Assembly: GCA_964621345.1 (NCBI GenBank)
Contig: CAZUON010000001.1
Coordinates: forward strand, 62,001 to 126,000
Length of the DNA stretch: 64,000 nt
Reading direction: 5' to 3'
Source: Glaciecola sp964621345
GTDB taxonomy: Bacteria; Pseudomonadota; Gammaproteobacteria; Enterobacterales; Alteromonadaceae
Positions 63,514-64,000 of this stretch are shown here, in pieces. Below the pieces are notes generated by a model. That model ran no database searches, had not been told where the DNA came from, and saw nothing but the letters and a program-made list of their open reading frames with translations. Numbering within the stretch: the stretch's first letter is position 1; the number at the start of each line of letters is the position of its first letter. Made by a program: the position numbers and the translations under genes.

Positions 63514-64000
63514 CTACTTACTAAAATTTTCAAGGTGTCTGATTGAGCGACTTAGCATATTGGTGTCGATATCAATTAGCACCTTCGTTTGCGTACTAAT
63601 GTCGGTCACCTCATAACTGCCATCTTTGGCCACTTCGGTCAAATACGGTGCTTTAAAGTAAATGATATTTTCACCCATGGTGCTCACCAACCAATCTCGT
63701 TTGGGCGACTGTAGAGCTTGCCCTGTAGAGAATCGGTAAACATCGGCTAAGCACTCAAATTCTTGCATAACCGTAGGTGCAATATCTTCGTTAGTCGAAG
63801 CTTGCTGATTGTCTAGGAAGTTTGAATAGAGCTTATACATACTACTTTCGCTATCTTGTGTAATAAGTAAGACAGACGCGTCTTCTAAGAGCTCTTCAAG
63901 CTTAACATCTTCTAATTGTTCCGCGCTTAGCATCGCAATGTATAAGCCAGTAGGGGCTTGTGTGAGCGCGTCGTTAAAGTCGGTCCACGATACAGTCGAA
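63514..64000 (-). CDS. Unknown protein, 5' end beyond the window
   Basis: Minus-strand gene converging on mmsB. An internal ATG at 63933 would give 139 residues, but the frame stays open to the window edge and reads as ordinary protein (TDFNDALTQAPTGLYIA before that Met), so the true start lies outside. The visible 162 or so residues are acidic, with no signal peptide or membrane helix in view (LEDVKLEELLEDASVLLI, DWLVSTMGENIIYFK). I do not recognise the family. Confidence 0.7.
   Translation of the reverse strand, partial: STVSWTDFNDALTQAPTGLYIAMLSAEQLEDVKLEELLEDASVLLITQDSESSMYKLYSNFLDNQQASTNEDIAPTVMQEFECLADVYRFSTGQALQSPKRDWLVSTMGENIIYFKAPYLTEVAKDGSYEVTDISTQTKVLIDIDTNMLSRSIRHLENFSK

Overview
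The window is a chromosomal piece of a marine-type gammaproteobacterium, most likely of the Alteromonadales (Alteromonas/Paraglaciecola-like). Grounds: moderate-to-low GC, TonB-dependent receptors paired with tryptophan-halogenase-like flavoproteins, a VolA/Pla-type lipase lipoprotein, a SohB peptidase, and a valine-degradation operon preceded by a LiuR-type palindrome. A run of exactly 100 N inside a tandem repeat (25530-25629) shows it is a scaffolded draft assembly. I found no rRNA, tRNA, CRISPR array, prophage or transposase.

Layout. (1) 1-3784: end of sucA, then sucB, sucC and sucD (TCA cycle), closed by a strong terminator. (2) 4123-38021: a long alpha-glucan (starch/maltodextrin) utilisation region. 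It has two TonB-dependent receptors, three tryptophan-halogenase-like flavoproteins, a pullulanase lipoprotein with three C-terminal repeats, a GH13 amylase-like lipoprotein, a GH31 enzyme, an FG-GAP repeat lipoprotein, a small secreted protein, a PRMT-like protein arginine methyltransferase, an SLC45/maltose-type MFS transporter and a YfcC-type carrier. Four identical copies of TGAATACGTATGCA lie in front of receptor 1, receptor 2, the GH13-GH31 operon, and the divergent halogenase-PRMT/MFS pair. A LacI-family repressor at 42055-43092 is the obvious candidate reader. (3) 18238-25399: a block that splits the glucan genes. It has two paralogous membrane-anchored SGNH-hydrolase-like proteins on the minus strand, divergent from a NodU/CmcH carbamoyltransferase, an SxtJ-family membrane protein and a 50-residue DUF5989-like protein, and it ends at the 19-bp tandem repeat.

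(4) 38138-44520: a 5'-nucleotidase-like protein whose metal-binding motifs are eroded, translationally coupled to a membrane diguanylate cyclase; a small secreted protein; the LacI regulator; and a two-gene GspF-like/pilin operon. (5) 44733-56589: housekeeping and envelope genes: glnS, a YciK-like reductase, a VolA-like lipase, a penicillin-acylase-family lipoprotein, sohB, a lysine/alanine-rich-tail protein, a Nif3-like protein, cmoM and glutathione peroxidase. (6) 56761-63475: a response regulator with a TPR tail, then a four-gene valine/isobutyrate degradation operon (mmsA, acyl-CoA dehydrogenase, 3-hydroxyisobutyryl-CoA hydrolase, mmsB). (7) A partial unknown gene runs off the right edge.

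How it fits together: the receptors would import maltodextrins across the outer membrane, the surface or periplasmic pullulanase, GH13 and GH31 enzymes would cut or rearrange them, and the MFS carrier would take up small products, all probably under one LacI-type repressor. The halogenase-like proteins and the PRMT share these promoters, but their substrates are unknown. They and the carbamoyltransferase/SxtJ/DUF5989/SGNH block are the parts most likely to hold something undescribed.
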